A DNA stretch of 40,536 nt, taken from contig JAAFJT010000036.1 of the NCBI GenBank assembly GCA_013298955.1, positions 1-40,536 on the forward strand, given 5' to 3'. Under the pieces are notes generated by a model. It saw only the letters and a list, made by a program, of their open reading frames with translations. It was not told the origin of the DNA and searched no databases. The position numbers and the translations under genes were made by a program. Shown here piece by piece: positions 8,768 through 16,884 of this stretch. Numbering within the stretch: the first letter of the stretch is position 1; every line of letters starts with the position of its first letter. Origin of the DNA: Chitinophagales bacterium (GTDB taxonomy: Bacteria > Bacteroidota > Bacteroidia > Chitinophagales > Saprospiraceae).

Positions 8768-8937
8768 AAAAAAGGTGCGTAGTGCCGCAACATTGGTAGA
8801 AAAACGATGAATAAACGCGTTTCGGAGGTGCGTAGCGCCACAACATTGGTAGAATTGAATGTTACGGTGCTACGCACCTCAAACGTGGATTTAAATTCCA
8901 ATTTGCTACAAATGTTGTGGTGCTACGCACCTTTTTT
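8768..8937. repeat. GGTGCGTAG repeat cluster in direct and inverted copies
   Basis: Copy 1 (8768-8800) and copy 2 (8824-8855) share AGGTGCGTAG(T/C)GCC(G/A)CAACATTGGTAGAA. A partial inverted copy lies at 8865-8880, and a longer inverted copy at 8904-8937 reads CTACAAATGTTGTGGTGCTACGCACCTTTTTT. The region can fold into alternative hairpins and occupies most of the gap 8727-9165. A half palindrome, GTCGTCGAGGTTGAAACC, lies just after the upstream stop at 8730-8747. Confidence 0.85.
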
Positions 8938-8940
8938 ATT

Positions 8941-8996
8941 TTGTAAGTACTTACAAATAATTAAACATCGGAAATCTTTAAGATTTCCGATGTTTA
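8941..8996. repeat. Two adjacent perfect palindromes
   Basis: TTGTAAGTACTTACAA (8941-8956) is a perfect 16-bp palindrome. It is followed by 17-bp arms, TAAACATCGGAAATCTT and its complement (8962-8978, 8980-8996), with a 1-base loop. The second could act as a terminator stem, though no long T-run follows. Confidence 0.8.
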
Positions 8997-9165
8997 GCCC
9001 GTCGAATCCACGATAGCCTAAAATAATTCTCAAATAAGCATTTTAACTTAACTTTAACCGCAAAATCCGCATTTCAATTTATTTTGTCTAATCAATCCAA
9101 TGAATCCCCAAAATCCACGTTCAGACAAAAGATAAAGATTCGTTTTTAAAACAACCCATTTCACC

Positions 9166-10923
9166 ATGTATAAAAAAATAATTTGTTTACTTTTTCCCAG
9201 TTTGTTACAAAGCGCGATGTGGGCGCAAACCCATGCTGAGTTGCTTAAAATAGAGCCTACCGTTTTAAACGCTGTCCAAAAAGGGGCGCAAACCGATTTT
9301 TTCATTGTTTTGCAGGCGCAAGCGGATGTTTCTGCTGCTGCGCAATTAACATCAAAAACGCAAAAAGGCGAATATGTTTTTAAAACGTTACAACAATTAG
9401 CTCAAAAATCGCAATCCAATATTCAATCTTTTCTTCAATCACAACATGTTGATTACCAATCTTTTTGGATAGTCAACATGATTTACACGAAAGGCGATTT
9501 GAAACTCATTACGGCATTGTCGCAAGACCCAGCAGTGGCTCAAATTGTTCATAATCCGCACAGCCGATTGGACGTTGTTGCGCCGAATCCTGCGGATGGT
9601 TTGTTGATGCCCGTCACGCAATATGCTTGGGGTTTGACCCAAATTCGCGCCGATAGCGTCTGGGCGATGGGCATTCGGGGCGCGGGCGCGGTGGTTGGCG
9701 GCGCAGATACGGGTTATGATTGGATGCATTCTGGTTTGAAAAAGTCATATCGGGGCTGGAATAATGGGGTTGCGAACCATCATTACAACTGGCACGATGC
9801 GATTCGACCCGATACAAGTCGCGCCAATCCCTGTGGATATAATCTTTTAGCACCATGTGATGATGTCAATCATGGGACGCACACGATGGGAACGATGGCG
9901 GGCGTTGGCAATGACACCTTGCAAACGGGCGTTGCACCCGAAGCGCGATGGATAGCGGCGCGGAATATGCGGCAAGGCTATGGCACTTTGCAAACGTATA
10001 TTGAATGTTTTGAATGGTTTCTCGCACCCACGAATTTGAATAATCTTTTGCCTGACCCGTCCAAAGCACCGCATGTTATCAACAATTCGTGGTATTGTGA
10101 CGTATCGGAGGGTTGTAATGCGTCGAATTGGGGTTTGATGGAACGCGCTATCCTACATTGTCGGGCTGCGGGCATTGTTCCGGTGGTTGCAGTGGGCAAT
10201 TCGGGACCTGATTGTAGCTCTTTTGGCGGGCCGCCTGCTTTTTTCAAAGGCAGTTTTGTGGTCGGCGCGACGAAAATAGATGATAGCATTGCCCGATTTA
10301 GTTCTCGCGGTCCCGATACGTTTTCGTTGGCACGCACCATGAAACCCGATGTTTCCGCGCCGGGCGTTGGCATTATTTCCACTTATCCGAACAATAGTTA
10401 CGGTTTGGGGACGGGGACGAGTATGGCTGCCCCGCATGTGACGGGTTTGATAGCCTTGATGATTTCGGCAAATCCGCGTTTGGCGGGTCAAGTCGATACG
10501 ATTGAAAAAATCATCCGCGAAACCGCAAAACCCATGCAAAGCAACCAAACTTGTGGCAATGCTTCTGGCAATTTGATTCCGAATAATACGTATGGTCATG
10601 GTCGAATTGATGCGTTTCGAGCCGTGAAACGCGCCTTATTGTACAAAATTTCACCTATAACAGAAGTTTTACGTCCGATTTTGGTTCAAACTTATCCCAA
10701 TCCTGTTGCCGAAACCTTGCATTTGCAATGGGAAACAACAGCTTCAGAAGCACAAATTTGGATTTTTAATATAAAAGGACAATTGATTTCAAAACAATTA
10801 TTGACTTTTGAAATGGGAAAAAGTAGTATTTCGACTACAAATCTGCCTATTGGGATGTATTTTTTCAAATTGCGCAATGGTGAAAATGTGGCGAATGGTC
10901 GATTTTTGAAAAGAGACTCCTAA
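9166..10923 (+). CDS. Secreted subtilisin-like serine protease (S8) with T9SS sorting tail
   Basis: The 585-residue protein has a signal peptide (MYKKIICLLFPSLLQSAMWAQ) and a pro-region to about residue 150. The S8 catalytic domain shows Asp181 in GGADTGYD, His236 in NHGTHTMG, oxyanion Asn345 in VAVGNSGP and Ser419 in GTSMAAPH. The last 80 residues (TYPNPVAETLHLQW, then GMYFFKLRNG) form a Por-type secretion sorting domain, so export through the type IX system to the surface or medium is expected. All catalytic residues are present. The gene has no close operon partner. Confidence 0.93.
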   Translation: MYKKIICLLFPSLLQSAMWAQTHAELLKIEPTVLNAVQKGAQTDFFIVLQAQADVSAAAQLTSKTQKGEYVFKTLQQLAQKSQSNIQSFLQSQHVDYQSFWIVNMIYTKGDLKLITALSQDPAVAQIVHNPHSRLDVVAPNPADGLLMPVTQYAWGLTQIRADSVWAMGIRGAGAVVGGADTGYDWMHSGLKKSYRGWNNGVANHHYNWHDAIRPDTSRANPCGYNLLAPCDDVNHGTHTMGTMAGVGNDTLQTGVAPEARWIAARNMRQGYGTLQTYIECFEWFLAPTNLNNLLPDPSKAPHVINNSWYCDVSEGCNASNWGLMERAILHCRAAGIVPVVAVGNSGPDCSSFGGPPAFFKGSFVVGATKIDDSIARFSSRGPDTFSLARTMKPDVSAPGVGIISTYPNNSYGLGTGTSMAAPHVTGLIALMISANPRLAGQVDTIEKIIRETAKPMQSNQTCGNASGNLIPNNTYGHGRIDAFRAVKRALLYKISPITEVLRPILVQTYPNPVAETLHLQWETTASEAQIWIFNIKGQLISKQLLTFEMGKSSISTTNLPIGMYFFKLRNGENVANGRFLKRDS

Positions 10924-10951
10924 GTTTTTAGGATTTGTTTTTCAAAAACGT

Positions 10952-10959
10952 TACTTTTG
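10952..10959 (+). promoter_or_regulatory. Putative -7 box TACTTTTG upstream of prfA
   Basis: It matches the Bacteroidota TAnnTTTG consensus, with TTTG at 10934-10937, 14 bases upstream (short spacing). If used, the prfA leader would be about 165 bases and contain the whole inverted repeat at 10970-11087. Confidence 0.45.
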
Positions 10960-10969
10960 CGGCGTTTGG

Positions 10970-11087
10970 GTAACACATAGTTCACATAGAAAGACATAGG
11001 ACACATAGAGGCTTGCGGCTGAAATTGCGTCCTTTGAAAAGAATAACGCTATGTGTTCTATGTCTTCCTATGTGAACTATGTGTTAC
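10970..11087. repeat. CACATAG-family inverted repeat, 39-bp arms, upstream of prfA
   Basis: Arms 10970-11008 and 11049-11087 differ at only two positions over 39 bp; the 40-base spacer holds no repeat. Each arm is itself built from four imperfect CACATAG/GACATAG units at 9-10-base spacing. The structure lies between the possible promoter and the prfA start. Confidence 0.92.
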
Positions 11088-11128
11088 AAAACAATTCTAC
11101 GCAAATATATAAAAAATTGATAAACAGT

Positions 11129-12190
11129 ATGTTAGATAAATTGCAAGCGATTTACGAGAGATATATGCACCTCGAAGAACAACTTTCAGACCCCAATGTC
11201 ATTGGCGATTTGGACCGGTTTAAACGAGTTAATAAAGATTACAAAGAGTTACATCCGATAGTGGTGGCGTTTCACGAGTACAAAAAAGTGGCAGATGAGA
11301 CGGCGCAAGCCCGTGAAATGATAGAAGATGCCGATTTTCGAGAGATTGCAAAAGAAGAATTGGCGATTTTGGAGCCGAAAAAAGCGGATTTGGAAGCTAA
11401 AATCAAAATGTTGTTGGTTCCAAAAGACCCTGAAGATTCCAAAGATGTTTTATTTGAAATCCGTTCTGGTACGGGCGGCGATGAAGCGAGTATTTTTGCA
11501 GGCGATTTATACCGCATGTATCAACGTTTTTTCGATACGCGCAACCTAAAAACGGAATTAATTGATGCGACAGAAGGTGTTTTGGGTGGTTATAGTAAAA
11601 TTATTTTAGAAGTGTCGGGTGAGGACGTATATGGTTTATTAAAATTTGAATCTGGCGCACACCGCGTTCAGCGCGTACCTGAGACAGAGGCGAAAGGGCG
11701 CGTTCACACGTCTGCTGCAACGGTTGCCGTGATTCCGAAATTGGAATTGGAAGACATCAAAGTTCGGCGTGAGGAATTGCGGATTGACGTATTTCGGTCT
11801 TCGGGCGCGGGCGGTCAGCACGTCAATCGGACGGAATCGGCGGTTCGGATTGTGCATTTGCCGACAGGCATTGTTTCGGAATGTCAGGAAGGGCGTTCGC
11901 AGATTCAAAACCGTGAAATTGCCATGCAGCGACTCATTCAACGCATCACAGACGCGCAACGCAATTCCGCAGATGCGGAACAGGCGGCAAAACGCCGTTC
12001 TTTGGTGGGTACAGGCGACCGTTCAGACAAAATTCGCACGTATAATTACCCGCAAAATCGGATGACAGACCATCGTATTAATTTGACTTTATATTCATTG
12101 GATAAAATTATGTCAGGCGACATCGGCGATATTATTGAAGCCTTGCGGGTTGCCGAAAATGCAGAAAAATTAAAAACAGAAGATGATTAA
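11129..12190 (+). CDS. prfA: Peptide chain release factor 1
   Basis: RF1 recognises UAA and UAG and releases the finished peptide on the ribosome. Starting at MLDKLQAIYERY, the product has 353 residues, the usual length. The codon-recognition tripeptide is Pro-Glu-Thr at 184-186 (RVPETEAKGRVHTSAATVAV), the PxT type of RF1 rather than SPF of RF2. The peptidyl-hydrolysis GGQ is at 228-230 in SSGAGGQHVNRTESAVR. The open frame extends upstream to 11051, but that stretch is the arm of an inverted repeat and is not coding. The next gene is murF, 353 bases downstream beyond another inverted repeat. Confidence 0.97.
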   Translation: MLDKLQAIYERYMHLEEQLSDPNVIGDLDRFKRVNKDYKELHPIVVAFHEYKKVADETAQAREMIEDADFREIAKEELAILEPKKADLEAKIKMLLVPKDPEDSKDVLFEIRSGTGGDEASIFAGDLYRMYQRFFDTRNLKTELIDATEGVLGGYSKIILEVSGEDVYGLLKFESGAHRVQRVPETEAKGRVHTSAATVAVIPKLELEDIKVRREELRIDVFRSSGAGGQHVNRTESAVRIVHLPTGIVSECQEGRSQIQNREIAMQRLIQRITDAQRNSADAEQAAKRRSLVGTGDRSDKIRTYNYPQNRMTDHRINLTLYSLDKIMSGDIGDIIEALRVAENAEKLKTEDD

Positions 12191-12247
12191 CAGAAGTAGT
12201 TATCTCAAAAGATTAAATTTAAAATTTTTGACAAAATAGGGTTCGAT

Positions 12248-12487
12248 AAGCGATACTATTGGAACACGGATGACGCGGATAGAGCAGATTTGCACGGATT
12301 TTTTTAGCTTTTCACCGATGTCGAGCATCTAAGTGATTAAGCGGGAATAAGCTATCAAAATGTAAATAATTGGTAATCAACGTATTAACGTCGGCGAGGT
12401 TAAAACCTCGCCGACGTTGGCATACTGTAAAAAAAATCCGTGAAAATCTGCTCTATCCGCGTCATCCGTGTTCCAATAGTACCGCTT
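12248..12487. repeat. Composite nested inverted repeat between prfA and murF
   Basis: Outer arms at 12248-12305 and 12430-12487 (58 bp, about two mismatches) carry ATTGGAACACGGATGACGCG followed by GATAGAGCAGATTTxCACGGATTTTTT. Inside, at 12387-12418, is the perfect palindrome AACGTCGGCGAGGTT-aa-AACCTCGCCGACGTT. The rest of the 353-base gap holds no gene. The same composite design recurs at 38500-38774. Confidence 0.93.
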
Positions 12488-12543
12488 GCCAAATCCTGTC
12501 GGGTCTTTTTCTTTTAAGACAGTCCCTTAAAATTCGTTCAAAC

Positions 12544-13845
12544 ATGACTACAAATTTATACCAACTTTATCAAAAATATCCCGAAATCGTCACCGATTCG
12601 CGGAAAATAACCAAAGATTGTTTGTTTTTTGCCTTGAAAGGCGAAACTTTTGATGGCAATCGTTTTGCCCAAACTGCTATTGAAGCAGGGGCGGCTTACG
12701 CAATCATCGATGACCCGAATTTGCCTCCTCATGAACGTTTGTACGTTGTTACAGATGTGTTGACGGCGTTGCAAGATTTGGCGCGGCATCATCGCCGTCA
12801 ATTCGATATTCCTATCTTGGTCATCACTGGCTCTAATGGCAAAACGACTACTAAAGAATTGGTTTCCAATGTTTTAGCAGCCCATTATCGGACGCATTTC
12901 ACGAAAGGAAACCTCAATAATCATATCGGCGTACCTTTGACGTTGCTCGCTATGCCTGCGGATACGGAAGTTGCCGTCATCGAAACGGGCGCGAATCATG
13001 TGGGCGAAATTGATTTTTTGTGTCGGATTGCAGAGCCGACTCATGGGTTGATTACGAATGTCGGCAAGGCGCATTTGGAAGGTTTTGGCAGTTTTGAGGG
13101 GGTCAAACAGACCAAATCGGAGTTGTATCGGTATCTTTCGGCACATCGCGGGACGATTTTTTTGAATCAAGATGAACTTTTTTTAAAAGATTTGATTCCC
13201 GCAGGGACACGGACATTGACTTATGGCAAAAGTGAAAAACCAAATGTCAACACGCCTTACATTGAAACGGTGTTGAAAAGCGTTCATCCGTTTTTGGCAG
13301 TGGCTTTTTTGAGTGACAAAGGGCGTTTGATGACGGTCAAAACGCAATTAGTGGGCGTTTATAATTTCAACAATATCCAAACGGCGATTGCAGTAGGCAG
13401 GTATTTCAAAGTGCCGACGGCGAAAATCAAGGCGGCGATGGAAAGTTACGTTTCGAGCAATAATCGCTCGCAAATTGTTAAACGCGGTGATGCGACGATT
13501 TTATTGGACGCGTATAATGCCAATCCGAGTAGTATGCGCGGCGCGTTACAAAACCTTTCGGAAATGCCTTTTAAAACAAAAATAGCCATTTTGGGTGATA
13601 TGCGCGAATTGGGCGCGGACAGTTTGGTAGAACATGAAGTAATTTTAAAATTAGCACAATCCTTTGATTTTCAAAAAGTTATAACCGTTGGTTCCGAATT
13701 TGGAAAGGTGCATACGGCACTGGATGCTCATTTTGAAACAACGCTTGCCGTCAAAAATTGGTTTCAAAAAATGAAATTGGATACAACAACTTGTGTTTTA
13801 ATCAAAGGTTCAAGAGGCATGAAATTGGAGACGATTCTTTTATAA
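12544..13845 (+). CDS. murF: UDP-N-acetylmuramoyl-tripeptide--D-alanyl-D-alanine ligase
   Basis: MurF adds D-Ala-D-Ala to the UDP-MurNAc tripeptide in the cytosol, the last soluble step of peptidoglycan precursor synthesis. From MTTNLYQLYQKYPEIVTDSR the product has 433 residues. Visible are the substrate-binding N-terminal domain (DSRKI..DCLFFALKGETFDGN), the ATP loop ITGSNGKTTTKE at about 95-106, the central-domain ETGANHVGEID, and the C-terminal YNANPSSMRGAL. The frame is open upstream to 12370, but that part overlaps the inverted repeat. Unusually it stands alone rather than in a division/cell-wall cluster. Confidence 0.95.
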   Translation: MTTNLYQLYQKYPEIVTDSRKITKDCLFFALKGETFDGNRFAQTAIEAGAAYAIIDDPNLPPHERLYVVTDVLTALQDLARHHRRQFDIPILVITGSNGKTTTKELVSNVLAAHYRTHFTKGNLNNHIGVPLTLLAMPADTEVAVIETGANHVGEIDFLCRIAEPTHGLITNVGKAHLEGFGSFEGVKQTKSELYRYLSAHRGTIFLNQDELFLKDLIPAGTRTLTYGKSEKPNVNTPYIETVLKSVHPFLAVAFLSDKGRLMTVKTQLVGVYNFNNIQTAIAVGRYFKVPTAKIKAAMESYVSSNNRSQIVKRGDATILLDAYNANPSSMRGALQNLSEMPFKTKIAILGDMRELGADSLVEHEVILKLAQSFDFQKVITVGSEFGKVHTALDAHFETTLAVKNWFQKMKLDTTTCVLIKGSRGMKLETILL

Positions 13846-13865
13846 TTGCTGTTTTTTGAATCAAG

Positions 13866-13930
13866 AATTGAGTAGTCGGAAAATTTATTTCCCGCGTATC
13901 GCGGGAAATAAATTTTCCGACTACTCAATT
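13866..13930. repeat. Perfect 31-bp-arm palindrome next to an ATPase remnant
   Basis: Arms 13866-13896 and 13900-13930 are exact complements with loop TAT; the sequence starts AATTGAGTAGTCGG and turns at CCCGCG-tat-CGCGGG. It starts 20 bases after the murF stop and ends exactly where homology to an ATPase begins. Confidence 0.95.
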
Positions 13931-14118
13931 TGTTATACGCCCCAGAGGAATGTCGATTTATTGTTTTGTTTGATGAGCCAGAACTGTCTCTTGCGATTGA
14001 TTGGCAACAAAATTTATTGCCTAATATTGTCAAATCTGGGAAATGCCATTTTCTATTGGCAGTGACGCATTCGCCTTTCATTTTTGAAAACGAATTAGAA
14101 AATACGCTATTGGATTAA
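13930..14118 (+). pseudogene. C-terminal fragment of an AAA/ABC-type ATPase
   Basis: The frame reads LLYAPEECRFIVLFDEPELS, then LAIDWQQNLLPNIVKSGKCH and FLLAVTHSPFIFENELENTL. FIVLFDEPELSL is a Walker B plus D-loop, and AVTHSPF is the switch histidine of OLD/AAA_21-type ATPases. The Walker A half is missing, because the frame is cut at a large palindrome. A further short frame, MNVEDSFNLCVQHYMHLQKE (14153-14260), may be another remnant. In intact loci such ATPases often belong to phage-defence pairs (for example with DUF4435 or TOPRIM partners); nothing here proves that origin. Confidence 0.7.
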
Positions 14119-14330
14119 ATGTCTATTTTAAACCATCAAAACCCGTCGCAGCATGAATGTAGAAGATAGTTTCAATTTATGTGTTCAACATTACATGCAT
14201 CTACAAAAAGAATTTCATGAAAATGAAAATTCTTACATATTTTTCTTCAAAAAGGCTTAAAATGATTGATTCGGCTTCGTTTTTGCCTTTTTAACCTCAT
14301 CTTAACGAGTTGTTAAATTGCGTTTAACGC

Positions 14331-14358
14331 TTTGCTGGAAAGAAGAGGCATATCTTTG
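14331..14358 (+). promoter_or_regulatory. Putative promoter TTTG-N16-TATCTTTG
   Basis: TTTG at 14331-14334 and TATCTTTG at 14351-14358 match the Bacteroidota -33/-7 pattern and lie 50 bases before the ATG of the Cys-Asn-His repeat protein. The same spacing of 16 is seen before ligA and the SurA-like gene. Confidence 0.65.
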
Positions 14359-14408
14359 CACCATCAAAAAATATTTTTATCACCACTTACAAACCGAAGC
14401 TCTCGATT

Positions 14409-15071
14409 ATGAGAAAAATTTTTCTTGCCACCATTTGTATTGCTACTTTGCACAGCAGCATTTTCGCACAAGCAGGCGCACCTCAAAATACCACGAACTT
14501 GCCTATTGGACGCGGAGCTGCCTCCACCACCCCAAATGTAGGCAAAGGCACGCCGCAAAATACAACGGATTTACCAGTTGTATTGGGCAGTACTTCCACA
14601 CGGGCGAACAATACAGGCAATGCCAATCCACAAAATACAACAGATTTACCGGTTGTATTGGGCAGCCCGAACCCTCCTAATAACACAGGTACAGGCAATC
14701 CACAAAATACAACGGATTTACCAGTCGTTGTAAACAATAAAAAAGGTGGCAAAGGCGGGTCAAAACCAAATAATAATTCGTCACCAAGCAATAATAAGGG
14801 TGGTACGACTTGTAATCATGGCAGCAATGCTGCGACTTGCAATCATACCAATAATAGTGGTGCTACTTGCAATCATAACAATAGTAGCAACAATAATAGT
14901 GGTGCTACTTGCAATCATAACAAATCTGAAAAAGAAAACAACTCCAAGTGCAAACATGGAAGTAAAAAAGGCAGTAGCTGTTGCGCTCAAAAAGACGACG
15001 ACGATTGCAAACACGGCAAGAAAAAACAGGGCAAAGGACATGATAAAAAACATGGTCATGGAAAACCATAA
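14409..15071 (+). CDS. Secreted low-complexity protein with PQNTT repeats and Cys-Asn/Lys-His repeats
   Basis: I do not recognise a family. The 220-residue product has a signal peptide (MRKIFLATICIATLHSSIFAQ), so it leaves the cytosol. Residues about 25-110 are four repeats of 22-25 residues starting PQNTT(N/D)LP. Residues about 130-220 carry four TCNH motifs, then KCKHG, SSCC, DCKHG and a tail HDKKHGHGKP, in an Asn/Ser/Lys-rich background. The regularly spaced Cys-x-His pairs and terminal His run suggest binding of a soft metal (inference). The gene has its own promoter and a strong terminator. The frame is supported by signal peptide, promoter and exact repeat phase. Confidence 0.75.
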   Translation: MRKIFLATICIATLHSSIFAQAGAPQNTTNLPIGRGAASTTPNVGKGTPQNTTDLPVVLGSTSTRANNTGNANPQNTTDLPVVLGSPNPPNNTGTGNPQNTTDLPVVVNNKKGGKGGSKPNNNSSPSNNKGGTTCNHGSNAATCNHTNNSGATCNHNNSSNNNSGATCNHNKSEKENNSKCKHGSKKGSSCCAQKDDDDCKHGKKKQGKGHDKKHGHGKP

Positions 15072-15104
15072 GTTATAATTGATAATTGTATAGAACCCCA
15101 AGCA

Positions 15105-15126
15105 GCCTACCGCACAACTTGGGTTA
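15105..15126. repeat. 22-bp dispersed repeat GCCTACCGCACAACTTGGG..., copy 1
   Basis: The 22 bases 15105-15126 are exactly complementary to 36047-36068, some 21 kb away. Both copies lie next to hairpins downstream of genes. Confidence 0.85.
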
Positions 15127-15151
15127 GGTAGTTGACACTTTTACGAAAAAC

Positions 15152-15178
15152 GCGTTTCGGGACTTATTCCCGAAACGC
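15152..15178. terminator. Bidirectional terminator between convergent genes
   Basis: Perfect 11-bp stem GCGTTTCGGGA/TCCCGAAACGC with loop CTTAT is followed by a T-run on the plus strand and flanked by an A-run on the other side. It serves the repeat-protein gene and probably the convergent SurA-like gene. Confidence 0.8.
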
Positions 15179-15239
15179 ATTTTTTTTGAGGTTATCTGAA
15201 TTTGATAACTTCTATTATTCAATTACGCCTATCCAAGCA

Positions 15240-16601
15240 TTAAGGGCGCGCCTTTTTCGCAACCCATTTCGACATATTAGGACAATCATTATACGTTTTA
15301 TCAAAAGTTACATACGTTGAATTGATTTTTTGTGTAATCCATTTCAATAAATGTTCATTTTTTTTCTGTTCGATAGTTGCTAATTGGATTTTATTATAAT
15401 CTTGTTCCAAATTTGCCTTGTGCGGCGAAGTGCGCGACAACAATTTTACCACTCGAAACGCTTTTTCCCCTTGCACCATAGTAAACTCAATCGGTTCGGT
15501 CAAACCACCAATTCGTTTCATGGTATCAATGGCAAAATAAATTGCAGGGTCTAACTCGCGCGTTTCAAAAGTCGTCGTTCCTGTCGAATGATTCGTTAAA
15601 CGACCATCATTATGGTAGCTTTGAGTGCCTTTATCCCCAAATTGTTTTACAGCTTCTGAAAAACGCATAGAATCATTCATCACGTGTAATCGAATGGAAT
15701 CCAATTTATTACGCGCTAATTTCATATCATCATACGTGATTTCAGGTTTTAATAAAATGTGTCGAACATGGATATTATTCCCGCGCCGTTCCAACATTTG
15801 AATAATATGATACCCAAATTCGGTTTCCGTAACTGCTGAAATTTCCTTTTCTTCCAATTTATACGCAGCCGCTTCAAACGCTGGCACATACGTACCGCGT
15901 TTGGCAAAGCCTAAATCGCCGCCTTCCCGCCCTGATCCCGGGTCTGCCGAATATTTTTTCGCCAAATCTTCAAATTTATCCGTTCCAGAAACGATTCGTT
16001 GGCGTATTTCCAACATTCGTTTGTAGGTAGCCGCTTTTTCAGCAGCATTCGGTTTGGGTTTGAAAACGATTTCAGCAACTTCTACTTCCTGATTGAAATA
16101 AGGCAAACTATCTTTCGGGATTTTAGCAAAAAAACGCTTTACCTCTGACGGCGTAACCGAAATATCAGATAAAACTTTTCCCCGCATCCGTTCCGCCAAC
16201 ATTTGCCCGCGCATATCTTCGCGCATCGTATTTTTCATATCATCTGGAGTCATGCCGTAATATTCCATAAATTGTTGAACATTACCATTCATGTAGCGCA
16301 AGATTTGCTCAATCCGCGCCGTCAATTGAGTTTCGACATCCTCCTCTTTGAGAGGAAGGCTATCCAACCGAGCCTGATTGGTCAATAATTTTTGCATCAT
16401 GATATTATCTAATACCATACAGCGATATTGAGCAGGCAACTCCGTTTTCTGGTCTTTCGCGGAAGCAAAAGCCTCCTCTACATCCGATAACAAGACATAT
16501 TCGTCCCCGACATTCGCAGTGATGCGGTCTGCAATCGCTTTTTGCGCAAACGCACCCAAAGAGGCGATGCTTAATTGGAATACTATAAAAAATTTTTTCA
16601 T
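15240..16601 (-). CDS. SurA-like periplasmic peptidyl-prolyl isomerase/chaperone
   Basis: The product from MKKFFIVFQLSIASLGAFAQ (start 16601) has 453 residues and a signal peptide. A SurA-type N-terminal domain (DRITANVGDEYVLLSDVEEA) is followed by a parvulin domain with FEDLAKKYSADPGSGREGGDLG, FAKRGTYVPAFEAAAY and EFGYHIIQM. A second, weaker parvulin-like part starts at VRHILLKPEITYDD. SurA proteins escort unfolded outer-membrane proteins through the periplasm. The frame extends to 16658, but the signal peptide and the promoter box at 16632-16639 fix the start at 16601. Confidence 0.88.
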   Translation of the reverse strand: MKKFFIVFQLSIASLGAFAQKAIADRITANVGDEYVLLSDVEEAFASAKDQKTELPAQYRCMVLDNIMMQKLLTNQARLDSLPLKEEDVETQLTARIEQILRYMNGNVQQFMEYYGMTPDDMKNTMREDMRGQMLAERMRGKVLSDISVTPSEVKRFFAKIPKDSLPYFNQEVEVAEIVFKPKPNAAEKAATYKRMLEIRQRIVSGTDKFEDLAKKYSADPGSGREGGDLGFAKRGTYVPAFEAAAYKLEEKEISAVTETEFGYHIIQMLERRGNNIHVRHILLKPEITYDDMKLARNKLDSIRLHVMNDSMRFSEAVKQFGDKGTQSYHNDGRLTNHSTGTTTFETRELDPAIYFAIDTMKRIGGLTEPIEFTMVQGEKAFRVVKLLSRTSPHKANLEQDYNKIQLATIEQKKNEHLLKWITQKINSTYVTFDKTYNDCPNMSKWVAKKARP

Positions 16602-16631
16602 CTGTTTGTCAATGATAATAATTTTAAGGTG

Positions 16632-16659
16632 CAAAGGTAACAAATTTTTGATTGTCAAA
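16632..16659 (-). promoter_or_regulatory. Putative promoter of the SurA-like gene, TTTG-N16-TACCTTTG
   Basis: On the minus strand TTTG (16659-16656) is followed after 16 bases by TACCTTTG (16639-16632), about 30 bases before the ATG. It shows that the gene is transcribed separately from the polysaccharide operon upstream. Confidence 0.65.
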
Positions 16660-16750
16660 CGGTTGCATTCGCCTGATAACGCGCTAAGTTCCTTCTTAAT
16701 AACGAAGCTAAATTGAAAAATAACACCCTAAAAATATTTTTTTTATTGCC

Positions 16751-16850
16751 AATGCATAAAGCCCGAATCAAGTAGGCAAATTGTGCGGTGCAGAATGGGG
16801 TAACGTGCGCAAATTTTTAAAAAAAGTTGCGCACGACAAAAGGTTTTTTT
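16751..16850. repeat. Repeat relic with a hairpin downstream of the O-antigen ligase gene
   Basis: AATGCATAAAG at 16751-16761 also starts the large repeat at 22069, and GTAGGCAAATTGTGCGGT resembles the CCTACCGCACAACTT family. The stem CGTGCGCAA/TTGCGCACG (16804-16812, 16827-16835) may stop minus-strand transcripts of the polysaccharide operon. Confidence 0.55.
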
Positions 16851-16884
16851 TAGCTATACTTCGCGTACCCGTAAAATTTAAGTT

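Noticed and set aside
8716-9016. Short frames on both strands through the GGTGCGTAG repeats
   Set aside because: They are read through inverted repeats, have no start signals and show no protein family.
10153-10599. Minus-strand frame within the subtilase gene
   Set aside because: It is an antisense shadow of a conserved catalytic domain; Arg/Ile-rich composition typical of such shadows.
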